DNA of 64,000 bases. It comes from Mycolicibacter engbaekii. Lineage in GTDB: Bacteria > Actinomycetota > Actinomycetes > Mycobacteriales > Mycobacteriaceae. The notes under the pieces are model-generated. The model searched no databases. It was not told where the DNA came from and saw only the letters and a list, made by a program, of their open reading frames with translations. Below are positions 19,839-27,212 of this stretch, in pieces. The DNA lies in assembly GCF_002101585.1 (NCBI RefSeq), contig NZ_LQOT01000040.1, forward strand, positions 62,001 through 126,000, given 5' to 3'. The first letter of the stretch is position 1. Every line of letters begins with the position of its first letter. A program made the translations under genes and the position numbers.

Positions 19839-19965
19839 GCTGCCGGGTTCCCCGGTCTGACGATCGGGTAGCCGGTGGCCACTTGGGTTTGGTTATATCG
19901 GCGCGATACTATGGCGCGAACCGTCGAACGGTCGTAGCTACGCCATCTAAAGGGGGGTGATCGGA

Positions 19966-20508
19966 GTGCTCGAGCTTGCCATCTTGGGCTTGCTGCTCGA
20001 GTCTCCGATGCACGGCTACGAACTGCGGAAACGGTTGACCGGTCTGCTGGGTGCGTTCCGGGCGTTCTCCTACGGCTCGCTGTATCCCGCGCTGCGGCGT
20101 ATGCAGGCCGCCGGGGTGATCGCCGAAGACGCCGCGCCGACGGGAACCCCGGTGCGCCGGGCCCGCCGGGTGTACCGGCTGACCGACGCCGGCCGTCAGC
20201 GGTTCAACGAGTTGGTGTCCGACACCGGCCCGCAGAACTACACCGACGACGGCTTCGGCGTCCACCTGGCGTTCTTCAACCGCACCCCCGCCGAGGCTCG
20301 GATGCGGATTCTCGAAGGCCGCCGCCGACAGGTGGAAGAACGCCGGGAAGGCCTGCGCAACGCGGTAGCACGGGCCAGCAACTCGTTGGATCGCTACACC
20401 CGTCAGCTGCACCAGCTGGGACTGGAATCCAGCGAGCGGGAGGTCAAGTGGCTCAACGAGCTGATCGCGGCCGAACGCGTGTCGCAGGGCCGGGCCGAAC
20501 AACCCTGA
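19966..20508 (+). CDS. PadR family transcriptional regulator (Rv0047c-like)
   Basis: This winged-helix regulator of 180 residues has the PadR N-terminal domain: LELAILGLLLESPMHGYELRKRL, then FRAFSYGSLYPALRRMQAAGVI for the recognition helix and RVYRLTDAGRQRF for the wing. The C-terminal half is a helical dimerisation region (Vir_act_alpha_C type) with RMRILEGRRRQVEERREGL. I start it at GTG 19966 because the reading LELAIL matches the family start and a run of G (AGGGGGG) lies about 8 nt before it. The GTG at 19957 is possible. It lies 75 nt upstream of ino1 on the same strand, an arrangement conserved in mycobacteria, so regulation of ino1 or of itself is plausible. The ligand is unknown. Confidence 0.9.
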   Translation: MLELAILGLLLESPMHGYELRKRLTGLLGAFRAFSYGSLYPALRRMQAAGVIAEDAAPTGTPVRRARRVYRLTDAGRQRFNELVSDTGPQNYTDDGFGVHLAFFNRTPAEARMRILEGRRRQVEERREGLRNAVARASNSLDRYTRQLHQLGLESSEREVKWLNELIAAERVSQGRAEQP

Positions 20509-20583
20509 TCCGCCGGACGCGGGCCTCGGGTAACCACAACACAAGCACGTCAGCAGTGAAAGCAGATAAAGGAGAGCGTCGAA

Positions 20584-21675
20584 ATGACTGAGCAAACGAC
20601 GGATGTGCGGGTCGCCATTGTCGGCGTCGGTAACTGCGCGTCTTCGCTGGTCCAGGGCGTCCAGTACTACCAGAACGCCGATGACACCTCCACGGTCCCC
20701 GGCCTGATGCACGTGCGCTTCGGCCCGTACCACGTCCGCGATGTGAAGTTCGTCGCCGCGTTCGACGTGGACGCCAAGAAGGTCGGCTTCGACCTGTCCG
20801 AGGCCATCTTCGCCTCGGAGAACAACACCATCAAGATCGCCGACGTACCGCCGACCAACGTCATCGTGCAGCGCGGCCCGACCCTGGACGGCATCGGCAA
20901 GTACTACGCCGAGACCATTGAGGTCTCCGACGCCGAGGCCGTCGACGTGGTCGCGGCGCTGCGCGAGGCCAAGGTCGACGTGCTGGTCTCCTACCTGCCG
21001 GTCGGCTCGGACGAGGCCGACAAGTTCTACGCTCAGTGCGCCATCGACGCCGGCGTGGCGTTCGTCAACGCGCTGCCGGTCTTCATCGCCTCCGACCCGG
21101 TGTGGGCCAAGAAGTTCGCCGACGCGGGGGTGCCGATCGTGGGTGACGACATCAAGAGCCAGGTGGGCGCCACCATCACCCACCGCGTGATGGCCAAGCT
21201 GTTCGAAGACCGCGGGGTCACCCTGGACCGCACCTACCAGCTCAACGTGGGCGGCAACATGGACTTCAAGAACATGCTCGAGCGCGAGCGTCTGGAATCC
21301 AAGAAGGTGTCCAAGACCCAGGCTGTGACGTCGAACCTGACCGGCTCGCTGGCCGGCAAGGTCGAGGACAAGAACGTCCACATCGGGCCGTCCGACCACG
21401 TGGCCTGGCTCGACGACCGCAAGTGGGCCTACGTTCGGCTGGAGGGCCGCGCTTTCGGTGACGCACCGCTGAACCTGGAGTACAAGCTCGAGGTGTGGGA
21501 CTCGCCGAACTCGGCCGGCATCATCATCGACGCGGTGCGCGCCGCCAAGATCGCCAAGGACCGCGGCATCGGCGGCCCGATCATCCCCGCCTCGGCCTAC
21601 CTGATGAAGAGCCCGCCCAAGCAGCTCCCCGACGACGTCGCGCGCGCCGAACTCGAAGAATTCATCATCGGCTAG
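20584..21675 (+). CDS. ino1: Inositol-1-phosphate (myo-inositol-3-phosphate) synthase
   Basis: This enzyme of 363 residues converts glucose 6-phosphate to inositol phosphate using NAD. In mycobacteria that feeds phosphatidylinositol, PIM/LAM and mycothiol. The N-terminal NAD-binding loop is [16 protein letters not shown]. Conserved stretches include [39 protein letters not shown] and [20 protein letters not shown]. The length matches Rv0046c, about 367 residues. AAAGGAGAG about 7 nt before the ATG is a strong ribosome-binding site. The PadR gene is directly upstream and an esterase gene follows after 25 nt. Confidence 0.97.
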   Translation: MTEQTTDVRVAIVGVGNCASSLVQGVQYYQNADDTSTVPGLMHVRFGPYHVRDVKFVAAFDVDAKKVGFDLSEAIFASENNTIKIADVPPTNVIVQRGPTLDGIGKYYAETIEVSDAEAVDVVAALREAKVDVLVSYLPVGSDEADKFYAQCAIDAGVAFVNALPVFIASDPVWAKKFADAGVPIVGDDIKSQVGATITHRVMAKLFEDRGVTLDRTYQLNVGGNMDFKNMLERERLESKKVSKTQAVTSNLTGSLAGKVEDKNVHIGPSDHVAWLDDRKWAYVRLEGRAFGDAPLNLEYKLEVWDSPNSAGIIIDAVRAAKIAKDRGIGGPIIPASAYLMKSPPKQLPDDVARAELEEFIIG

Positions 21676-21700
21676 CTCACGCACCGGCCGCGGGGGGGAA

Positions 21701-22585
21701 ATGACTGACGACGAGCTGGCCGGCCTCTCGGAGTTCGCGCTGTTGCGCGGCAATGCCGAGCAGGCCGGCCTCACCGGGTCCTTACCGGTGGTAGAACGCA
21801 TCGACACCGGGGAGATCAGCGCACTGCGCTGGGGGGCGGCCGGGCCGCGGGTGGTGTTCCTGCATGGCGGCGCGCAGAACGCGCACACCTGGGACACCGT
21901 CATCCTGGGCCTCGGGGAGCCCGCGCTGGCAGTGGACCTGCCGGGGCACGGCCGCTCGGCGTGGCGCGACGACGGCGACTATTCGCCGCAGCGCAACGCC
22001 GCAACACTGGCCCCGTTGCTGCACGAGCTGGCGCCGGACGCCGAGCTGCTGGTCGGAATGTCACTGGGCGGCTTGACCGCTATCCGGCTGGCGGCCACCG
22101 CGCCGGAGCTGGTGCGGCGGTTGGCGATCGTGGATGTCACGCCCTCGGCGTTGCAACGCCACGCCGACATGAGCGCCGCACAGCGCGGGACCGTGGCACT
22201 GGCCGGAGGGAACCGGACCTTCCCGGATTTCGCCTCGCTGCTGGCCGTCACCAAGGCCGCAGCGCCGAACCGGGATGCCGAATCGCTGCGGCGCGGGCTG
22301 CTGCACAACACCCGCCGGCTGCCGGACGGCAGCTGGACGTGGCGCTACGACACCATGCGCTCGGTCGGCGACTTCACCGAGCTGTGGGCCGATGTCTCGG
22401 CGATCACCGCCCCCACCACCTTGATCCGCGGCGGGGACTCGGCGTTCGTCACCGCCGAGGACGTCGCCGAGTACGCCCAGCGTTCGCCGGGCCTGACCAC
22501 ACACGTGGTCTCCGGCGCCGGGCACTCCGTGCAAAGCGATCGGCCGCGGGTCCTGGTCGAGCTGCTGCGCACCACCCTTGCCTGA
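21701..22585 (+). CDS. Alpha/beta-hydrolase esterase (Rv0045c-like)
   Basis: This alpha/beta-hydrolase of 294 residues has an oxyanion-hole HGGAQNAHTWD, a nucleophile elbow GMSLGG and a C-terminal catalytic His in GAGHSVQSDRP. AVDLPGHGRSAWR and VDVTPSALQRH match the Rv0045c family, which has esterase activity on short acyl esters and has been linked to ester or lipid metabolism. No signal peptide is seen, so it is cytoplasmic. It follows ino1 by 25 nt in the same direction, as in M. tuberculosis, so it may share that transcript. The physiological substrate is unknown. Confidence 0.93.
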   Translation: MTDDELAGLSEFALLRGNAEQAGLTGSLPVVERIDTGEISALRWGAAGPRVVFLHGGAQNAHTWDTVILGLGEPALAVDLPGHGRSAWRDDGDYSPQRNAATLAPLLHELAPDAELLVGMSLGGLTAIRLAATAPELVRRLAIVDVTPSALQRHADMSAAQRGTVALAGGNRTFPDFASLLAVTKAAAPNRDAESLRRGLLHNTRRLPDGSWTWRYDTMRSVGDFTELWADVSAITAPTTLIRGGDSAFVTAEDVAEYAQRSPGLTTHVVSGAGHSVQSDRPRVLVELLRTTLA

Positions 22586-22640
22586 TACCGGCGGGCGCCA
22601 AGCCAGCCGCAACCGCCGAACGACCCCTCGACTCCGGGGA

Positions 22641-22646
22641 TAAGGT
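22641..22646 (+). promoter_or_regulatory. Candidate -10 element for a leaderless transcript
   Basis: TAAGGT lies 6 nt before the ATG of the LLM oxidoreductase gene at 22653. No Shine-Dalgarno-like sequence is seen between them, which fits a leaderless message. Confidence 0.4.
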
Positions 22647-22652
22647 GACCAG

Positions 22653-23450
22653 ATGGCTCGACCCATTCGCATCGGGGTGCAACTACAGCCGCAACACGCG
22701 CCGCATTACAGCGCGATCCGCGACGCCGTCCGGCGATGCGAAGACATCGGCGTCGACATCGCCTTCAACTGGGACCACTTCTTCCCGCTGTACGGCGACC
22801 GCGACGGTCCGCACTTCGAGTGCTGGACGATGCTGGCCGCCTGGGCCGAACAGACCTCCCGCATCGAGATCGGTGCCCTGGTGACCTGCAACTCCTACCG
22901 CAACCCGCAACTGCTGGCTGACATGGCCCGCACCGTCGACCACATCGGCGGCGGCCGGCTGATTTTGGGTATCGGCGCGGGGTGGAAGCTTCGGGACTAC
23001 CGGGAGTACGGCTACGACTTCGGGACCGCGGGCAGCCGGCTCGATGACCTTGCCGACGCCCTGCCGCTCATCAAAACCCGCCTGGCTCAGCTCAATCCGC
23101 CACCCACCCGCGCGATCCCGACACTGATCGGGGGCGGCGGCGAACGCAAGACGCTGCGACTGGTCGCCGAGTACGCCGACATGTGGCACAGCTTCGCCGA
23201 CGCCGACAGCTACCCGCACAAGGCGCAGGTTCTGGCCCGGCACTGCGCCGCCGTCGGGCGTGACCCCGGCGAGATCGAACACTCCGCGGCGGTCGGCGGC
23301 GAAACCGGACGCTCCCCCATCAGCGACGTGCTCGCCGAGGCAGACGCGTTGACAGCGCTGGGGGTGAGCCTGTTGACCATCGGCAGCAGCGGCCCGGACT
23401 ACGACCTGAGCGCCGCCGAGGCGCTGTGTCGATGGCGCGACCAGCGCTGA
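22653..23450 (+). CDS. LLM-class F420-dependent oxidoreductase (Rv0044c-like)
   Basis: This luciferase-like TIM-barrel protein of 265 residues belongs to the group that mostly uses coenzyme F420 in mycobacteria. It begins RIGVQLQPQHAPHYSAIRDA. It carries DIAFNWDHFFPLYG, LGALVTCNSYRNP-type core strands (here IGALVTCNSYRNPQLLADMARTVDHI) and the glycine-rich GGRLILGIGAGWKLRDYREYGY typical of the family. GGGGERKTLRLVAEYADMWH forms the C-terminal phosphate-binding part. F420 use is inferred from the family; the substrate is unknown. Its 3' end overlaps the start of the ABC transporter gene by about 20-25 nt, suggesting co-transcription. Confidence 0.9.
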   Translation: MARPIRIGVQLQPQHAPHYSAIRDAVRRCEDIGVDIAFNWDHFFPLYGDRDGPHFECWTMLAAWAEQTSRIEIGALVTCNSYRNPQLLADMARTVDHIGGGRLILGIGAGWKLRDYREYGYDFGTAGSRLDDLADALPLIKTRLAQLNPPPTRAIPTLIGGGGERKTLRLVAEYADMWHSFADADSYPHKAQVLARHCAAVGRDPGEIEHSAAVGGETGRSPISDVLAEADALTALGVSLLTIGSSGPDYDLSAAEALCRWRDQR

Positions 23451-25216
23451 GGCTGGCGGCGCTCTTCGCCACCTGGGCGATCGTGGCCGGCATGGCCGCG
23501 GCGCCACCGGCCGGTGCCAGGCCGGATCTGTGCTCCCCGCCCGGGCAGGAGGCCGCCGTCGCCTTGCCGGGCAATCTCGCCAACGCCAAACGGCCGCGCG
23601 AGGACAAATACACCACCGCCGGCGTCGAGCCGCTGAGCTCGATCGACGTGACCAAGCTGGGGCTGGGCACCCCCGGTGTGCTGACGGTCGGCACCCTGAC
23701 CGAAAGCCCGCCGACCAACTGCATCACCGCCACCGGCCGCTACAGCGGGTTCGACAACGAACTGCTGCGGGCCATCGCCAAAAAGCTGGGCCTGCGAATC
23801 CAGTTCGTGGGCACCGATTTCTTCGGTCTGCTCGCCCAGGTGGAGTCCGGCCGGTTCGACGTCGGTTCGGCCTCGATCAACGCCACCGAGGAACGCCGCC
23901 GCATGGTGGGCTTCACCAACGGCTACGACTTCGGCTACATGGCGCTGGTGGTCCCGGCCGGCTCCGGCATCACCGGCTTTGACGCGCTGGCCCGCGGTCA
24001 GCGGATCGCCGTGGTTCAGGGCACCGTGGAAGACGCCTACGCCGTCGACACCCTCGAAGTCCAACCGGTGCGCTTCCCCGACTCGATCACGCTGTACGCC
24101 AGCCTTAAAAGCCGCCAGGTCGACGCCTGGGTAGCGCCGTCGCTGACCGCGCTGAACCTACTCAAGCCCGGCGACCCGGCACAGATCATCGGCTACACCT
24201 TCACCCCGGCCGGCTTCGAGGCCTACGCGGTGGCCAAGCGAAACCAGGCACTGATCTCGGCGCTGAATGCCGGCCTGGACGCCGTGATCGACGACGGCAC
24301 CTGGCCGCAGCTCTTCACCGACTGGGTGCCGCGGCCCCTGCCGCCGGACTGGCAACCGGGGTCGAAATCGGCCGCCACGCCGCATCTGCCGGACTTCGCC
24401 GCGATCGCGGCCCGGCATCACCGGACCGAGGCCGACCAGAGCTACGCGCCCAAATCGACACTGGCGCAGCTTCGTGACTCCTTCTTCGACTGGCACCTGT
24501 ACCGGCGCGCGCTGCCCGAGCTGATCAAGACCGGTCTGCCCAACACCTTGCTGCTGACCGTGAGCGGCGGCGCCATCGGCTTGGTGGCCGGTCTGGGCCT
24601 GGCGGTCGCAGGCATCTCGCGCAGCCGGTGGCTGCGCTGGCCGGCCCGGGTGTACACCGACATCTTCCGAGGCCTGCCCGAAGTCTTGATCATCCTGCTG
24701 ATCGGCTTGGCGGTCGGGCCGCTGGTGAGCGGACTGACGCACAACAATCCCTACCCGCTGGGCATTGCGGCACTGGGCCTGACGGCCGCGGCCTACATCG
24801 GGGAGATCCTGCGCTCGGGCATTCAGAGCGTGGAGGCCGGGCAACTGGAGGCCTCGCGGGCGCTGGGCTTCGGTTACCCCGCCGCGATGCGGCTGGTGGT
24901 GATCCCGCAAGGGATCCGGCGGGTGCTCCCAGCGCTGGTCAACCAGTTCATCGCGCTGCTGAAAGCCTCGGCGCTGCTGTACTTCCTGGGCCTTGTCGCC
25001 GGTCAGCGGGAACTGTTCCAGGTGGCCCGCGACTACAACGCCCAGACCGGCAGCCTGTCTCCGCTGGTGGCGGCGGGCCTGCTGTACCTGGCCCTGACCA
25101 TCCCGCTGACGCATCTGGTGAACGTCGTCGATCAGCGGTTGCGGCGCGGACGTCCCGCCGACGCCGACGACTCCGTGGAGCTGCGCCCGGCGATCTCCAG
25201 TCAGGAGATGACGTGA
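23426..25216 (+). CDS. Amino-acid ABC transporter, fused substrate-binding protein and permease
   Basis: This is a 596-residue fusion. The N-terminus is a signal or anchor helix (LRLAALFATWAIVAGMAAA), followed by a family 3 solute-binding domain (about 70-300, with SGFDNELLRAIAKKLGLRIQFVGTDF and VGSASINATEERR). A HisM/GlnP-type permease follows (about 365-590) with the EAA-type loop EASRALGFGYPAAMRLVVIPQGIRRVLPALVNQ. Polar amino acids are the likely substrates; the ligand cannot be named. The start is GTG 23426 or ATG 23432. The stop overlaps the ATPase start as GTGA. One polypeptide thus supplies both the receptor and the membrane channel, a GlnP-like arrangement. I do not recall these genes at this site in M. 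tuberculosis, where a GntR gene lies between the Rv0044c and Rv0042c equivalents, so this looks like an insertion or a lineage-specific retention. Confidence 0.93.
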   Translation: MSMARPALRLAALFATWAIVAGMAAAPPAGARPDLCSPPGQEAAVALPGNLANAKRPREDKYTTAGVEPLSSIDVTKLGLGTPGVLTVGTLTESPPTNCITATGRYSGFDNELLRAIAKKLGLRIQFVGTDFFGLLAQVESGRFDVGSASINATEERRRMVGFTNGYDFGYMALVVPAGSGITGFDALARGQRIAVVQGTVEDAYAVDTLEVQPVRFPDSITLYASLKSRQVDAWVAPSLTALNLLKPGDPAQIIGYTFTPAGFEAYAVAKRNQALISALNAGLDAVIDDGTWPQLFTDWVPRPLPPDWQPGSKSAATPHLPDFAAIAARHHRTEADQSYAPKSTLAQLRDSFFDWHLYRRALPELIKTGLPNTLLLTVSGGAIGLVAGLGLAVAGISRSRWLRWPARVYTDIFRGLPEVLIILLIGLAVGPLVSGLTHNNPYPLGIAALGLTAAAYIGEILRSGIQSVEAGQLEASRALGFGYPAAMRLVVIPQGIRRVLPALVNQFIALLKASALLYFLGLVAGQRELFQVARDYNAQTGSLSPLVAAGLLYLALTIPLTHLVNVVDQRLRRGRPADADDSVELRPAISSQEMT

Positions 25217-25956
25217 CGGCAACCCCTCGAGACCCGGTATCGCTGGCGGCCAAAGGGATTCAGCTGTCCTTCGGCAAGAACCAGGTGCTGCGCGGGGTGG
25301 ACCTCGATGTTCCGGCGGGCACCACCGCGGCGGTGATCGGCCCGTCCGGTTCCGGCAAATCGACGATGCTGCGCACCTTGAACCGGCTACATGAACCCCA
25401 CGCCGGCGACATCCTGCTGGGCGGCCGTTCGGTGCTCAACGACGACCCCGACCAACTGCGCCAGCGGATCGGAATGGTGTTCCAGCACTTCAATCTGTTC
25501 CCGCACCGCAGCGTGCTGGACAACATCACCCTGGCGCCGCGCAAGCTGCGGAGTATGCCCGACGACGCGGCACGCGAGCTCGCGCTGGGGCTGCTCGATC
25601 GCGTCGGGTTGCGGAACAAGGCCGGTGCGCGGCCGTCGGCGCTCTCCGGCGGCCAGCAGCAGCGGGTGGCGATCGCCCGTGCGCTGGCGATGGAGCCGCA
25701 GGTGATGTTGTTCGACGAGGCCACCTCGGCGCTGGACCCGGAATTGGTCAAGGGGATCCTGGCGCTGATCGCCGAACTGGGCGCCGACGGCATGACCATG
25801 GTGGTGGTCACCCACGAGATGGGCTTCGCACGCTCGGCCTCGGACACGGTGGTCTTCATGGACCGGGGCACGGTGGTGGAGTCCGGCCCGCCCGATCAGA
25901 TGTTTGACCAGCCGGCCACCGAGCGGCTGCAGAAATTTTTGTCTCAGGTGTTGTGA
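25213..25956 (+). CDS. Amino-acid ABC transporter ATP-binding protein (GlnQ-like)
   Basis: This ABC ATPase of 247 residues powers the fused receptor-permease encoded just upstream. The Walker A motif is GPSGSGKST, the Q-loop lies in GMVFQHFNLFPH, the signature is LSGGQQQR, the Walker B motif is VMLFDEATSALDPE and the switch His is in VVVTHEMGFA. All are intact. GMVFQHFNLFPHRSVLDNI is typical of polar amino-acid importers (PAAT family). The start GTG 25213 overlaps the upstream stop as GTGA, so expression is coupled. A longer open frame to 24628 is out of frame with the permease gene and is not a real N-terminus. Confidence 0.95.
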   Translation: MTATPRDPVSLAAKGIQLSFGKNQVLRGVDLDVPAGTTAAVIGPSGSGKSTMLRTLNRLHEPHAGDILLGGRSVLNDDPDQLRQRIGMVFQHFNLFPHRSVLDNITLAPRKLRSMPDDAARELALGLLDRVGLRNKAGARPSALSGGQQQRVAIARALAMEPQVMLFDEATSALDPELVKGILALIAELGADGMTMVVVTHEMGFARSASDTVVFMDRGTVVESGPPDQMFDQPATERLQKFLSQVL

Positions 25957-25999
25957 CAGCAAACTTCGGCGACTGTCACCCGTAGTCGAAGCGGCCGGT

Positions 26000-26005
26000 T
26001 AGACT
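26000..26005 (+). promoter_or_regulatory. Candidate -10 element for leaderless marR
   Basis: TAGACT lies 8 nt before the ATG at 26014, which would put transcription start at or next to the start codon. The 57 nt between the ABC transporter stop and this ATG hold no clear ribosome-binding site. Confidence 0.5.
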
Positions 26006-26013
26006 GGCGAACT

Positions 26014-26526
26014 ATGACGGAGGGCACGGCCGATACGCCGCAGGTGACGGCGGTCGCGGAGAGCTTGCACCGTTCGCTGTCCAGATTGTTCGCGATACTG
26101 CGGCGCGGGGACATCAGCGGAGGCACGCCGACCGGCGAGCTGACGCTGGCTCAGCTGTCGATCCTGGTCACGCTACTCGACCGTGGACCCATCCGGATGA
26201 CCGAGCTGGCCGCCCACGAACGCGTCCGTACCCCCACCACGACGGTGGCGATCCGCCGGCTGGAGAAGATCGGGCTGGTCAAGCGCAGCCGGGATCCCTC
26301 CGACCTCCGTGCGGTCCTGGTGGACATCACCCCGGAGGGGCTGGCCAGTCACCGCGATTCGCTGGCAAACCGGCACGCCGCCCTGGCGGCAATGCTGAAC
26401 AAGCTCAGCCAAGAGGAGCTGGACACGCTGACCCGGGCGCTGGAGCCGCTGGAGCGGCTGGCCACCTGCGATCTCGCCGACGCAGCCCCCGCCGATGACG
26501 CGGACTGCGCGGTGGACTGCGGTTGA
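26014..26526 (+). CDS. MarR family transcriptional regulator (Rv0042c-like)
   Basis: This winged-helix regulator of 170 residues has the MarR core: LTLAQLSILVTLLDRGPIRMTELAAHERV for helices 2-3, TPTTTVAIRRLEKIGLVKRSRDPSDLRAVLVDITPEG for the recognition helix and wing, and LNKLSQEELDTLTRALEPLERL for the dimerisation helix. The stop codon overlaps the start of the SDR gene as TGATG, so the two are coupled, and the SDR gene is a candidate target or partner. The inducer is unknown. Confidence 0.92.
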   Translation: MTEGTADTPQVTAVAESLHRSLSRLFAILRRGDISGGTPTGELTLAQLSILVTLLDRGPIRMTELAAHERVRTPTTTVAIRRLEKIGLVKRSRDPSDLRAVLVDITPEGLASHRDSLANRHAALAAMLNKLSQEELDTLTRALEPLERLATCDLADAAPADDADCAVDCG

Positions 26527-27191
26527 TGCCGACGGCCCTGATCACCGGCGCCGGCGGTGGTATCGGTTCGGCGATCGCCGCAGCACTGGCACCCACCCAC
26601 ACCCTGCTGCTGGCCGGGCGGCCGTCCGAGCGGCTGGACGCGGTGGCCCAGCGCCTGGGCGCCACGACCTGGCCCCTGGACCTCGCCGACGCCGAGGAGA
26701 TCGAAGCGGCCACCGAGATCGTCGACGAGCTCGATGTGCTGGTGCACAACGCCGGGGTGATGCTGCCCGGGGCGGCCGGGGAGTCCTGCATCGAGGAGTG
26801 GCGGGCCACCTTCGAGGTGAACGTGTTCGGGGCCGTGGCACTGACCCTGGCCCTGCTCCCCGCCCTGCGCCAGGCCCGCGGACAGGTGGTATTCATCAAC
26901 TCCGGTGCCGGACAACGCGTTTCCGCGGGGATGGCGTCGTATTCGGCGAGCAAGTTCGCACTGCGGGCGTTCGCGGATTCGCTGCGCAATGACGAACCGG
27001 CCCTGCGGGTCACCACCGTCTACCCCGGTCGGGTCGACACCGAGATGCAGCAGGACCTGGTGGCCTACGAGGGCGGCGAGTACGACGCGGGCCGCTTCCT
27101 GCGGCCCGAAACCGTCGCCGAAGTGGTGGCCGCCGCGCTGCACACCCCGGCCGAGGCCCAGCTACAGGAAGTGGTGGTCCGGCCGCGCTGA
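26526..27191 (+). CDS. Short-chain dehydrogenase/reductase
   Basis: This classical SDR of 221 residues has the cofactor loop TGAGGGIGSAIA near the N-terminus, the HNAG motif (VLVHNAGVML), the catalytic Ser in INSGAG and the catalytic YSASK motif. AGRPSERL at the end of the second strand, with Arg after the Gly, suggests NADP(H) over NAD(H). The ATG at 26526 overlaps the marR stop. Its 3' end faces leuS with a hairpin between them. The substrate is unknown. Confidence 0.9.
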   Translation: MPTALITGAGGGIGSAIAAALAPTHTLLLAGRPSERLDAVAQRLGATTWPLDLADAEEIEAATEIVDELDVLVHNAGVMLPGAAGESCIEEWRATFEVNVFGAVALTLALLPALRQARGQVVFINSGAGQRVSAGMASYSASKFALRAFADSLRNDEPALRVTTVYPGRVDTEMQQDLVAYEGGEYDAGRFLRPETVAEVVAAALHTPAEAQLQEVVVRPR

Positions 27192-27195
27192 GGCA

Positions 27196-27210
27196 GGCCC
27201 GGACCGGGCC
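27196..27210. terminator. Hairpin between convergent SDR and leuS genes
   Basis: GGCCCGG-A-CCGGGCC is a perfect inverted repeat filling most of the 21-nt gap between the two stop codons. No U-tract follows, so if it terminates transcription it does so in the tract-less way common in mycobacteria. It would act on both strands. Confidence 0.45.
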
Positions 27211-27212
27211 GC

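Noticed and set aside
19909..21903. A minus-strand frame of 664 codons covering padR and ino1
   Set aside because: It is antisense to two well-recognised genes, and its translation is His/Val/Asp-rich without domains.
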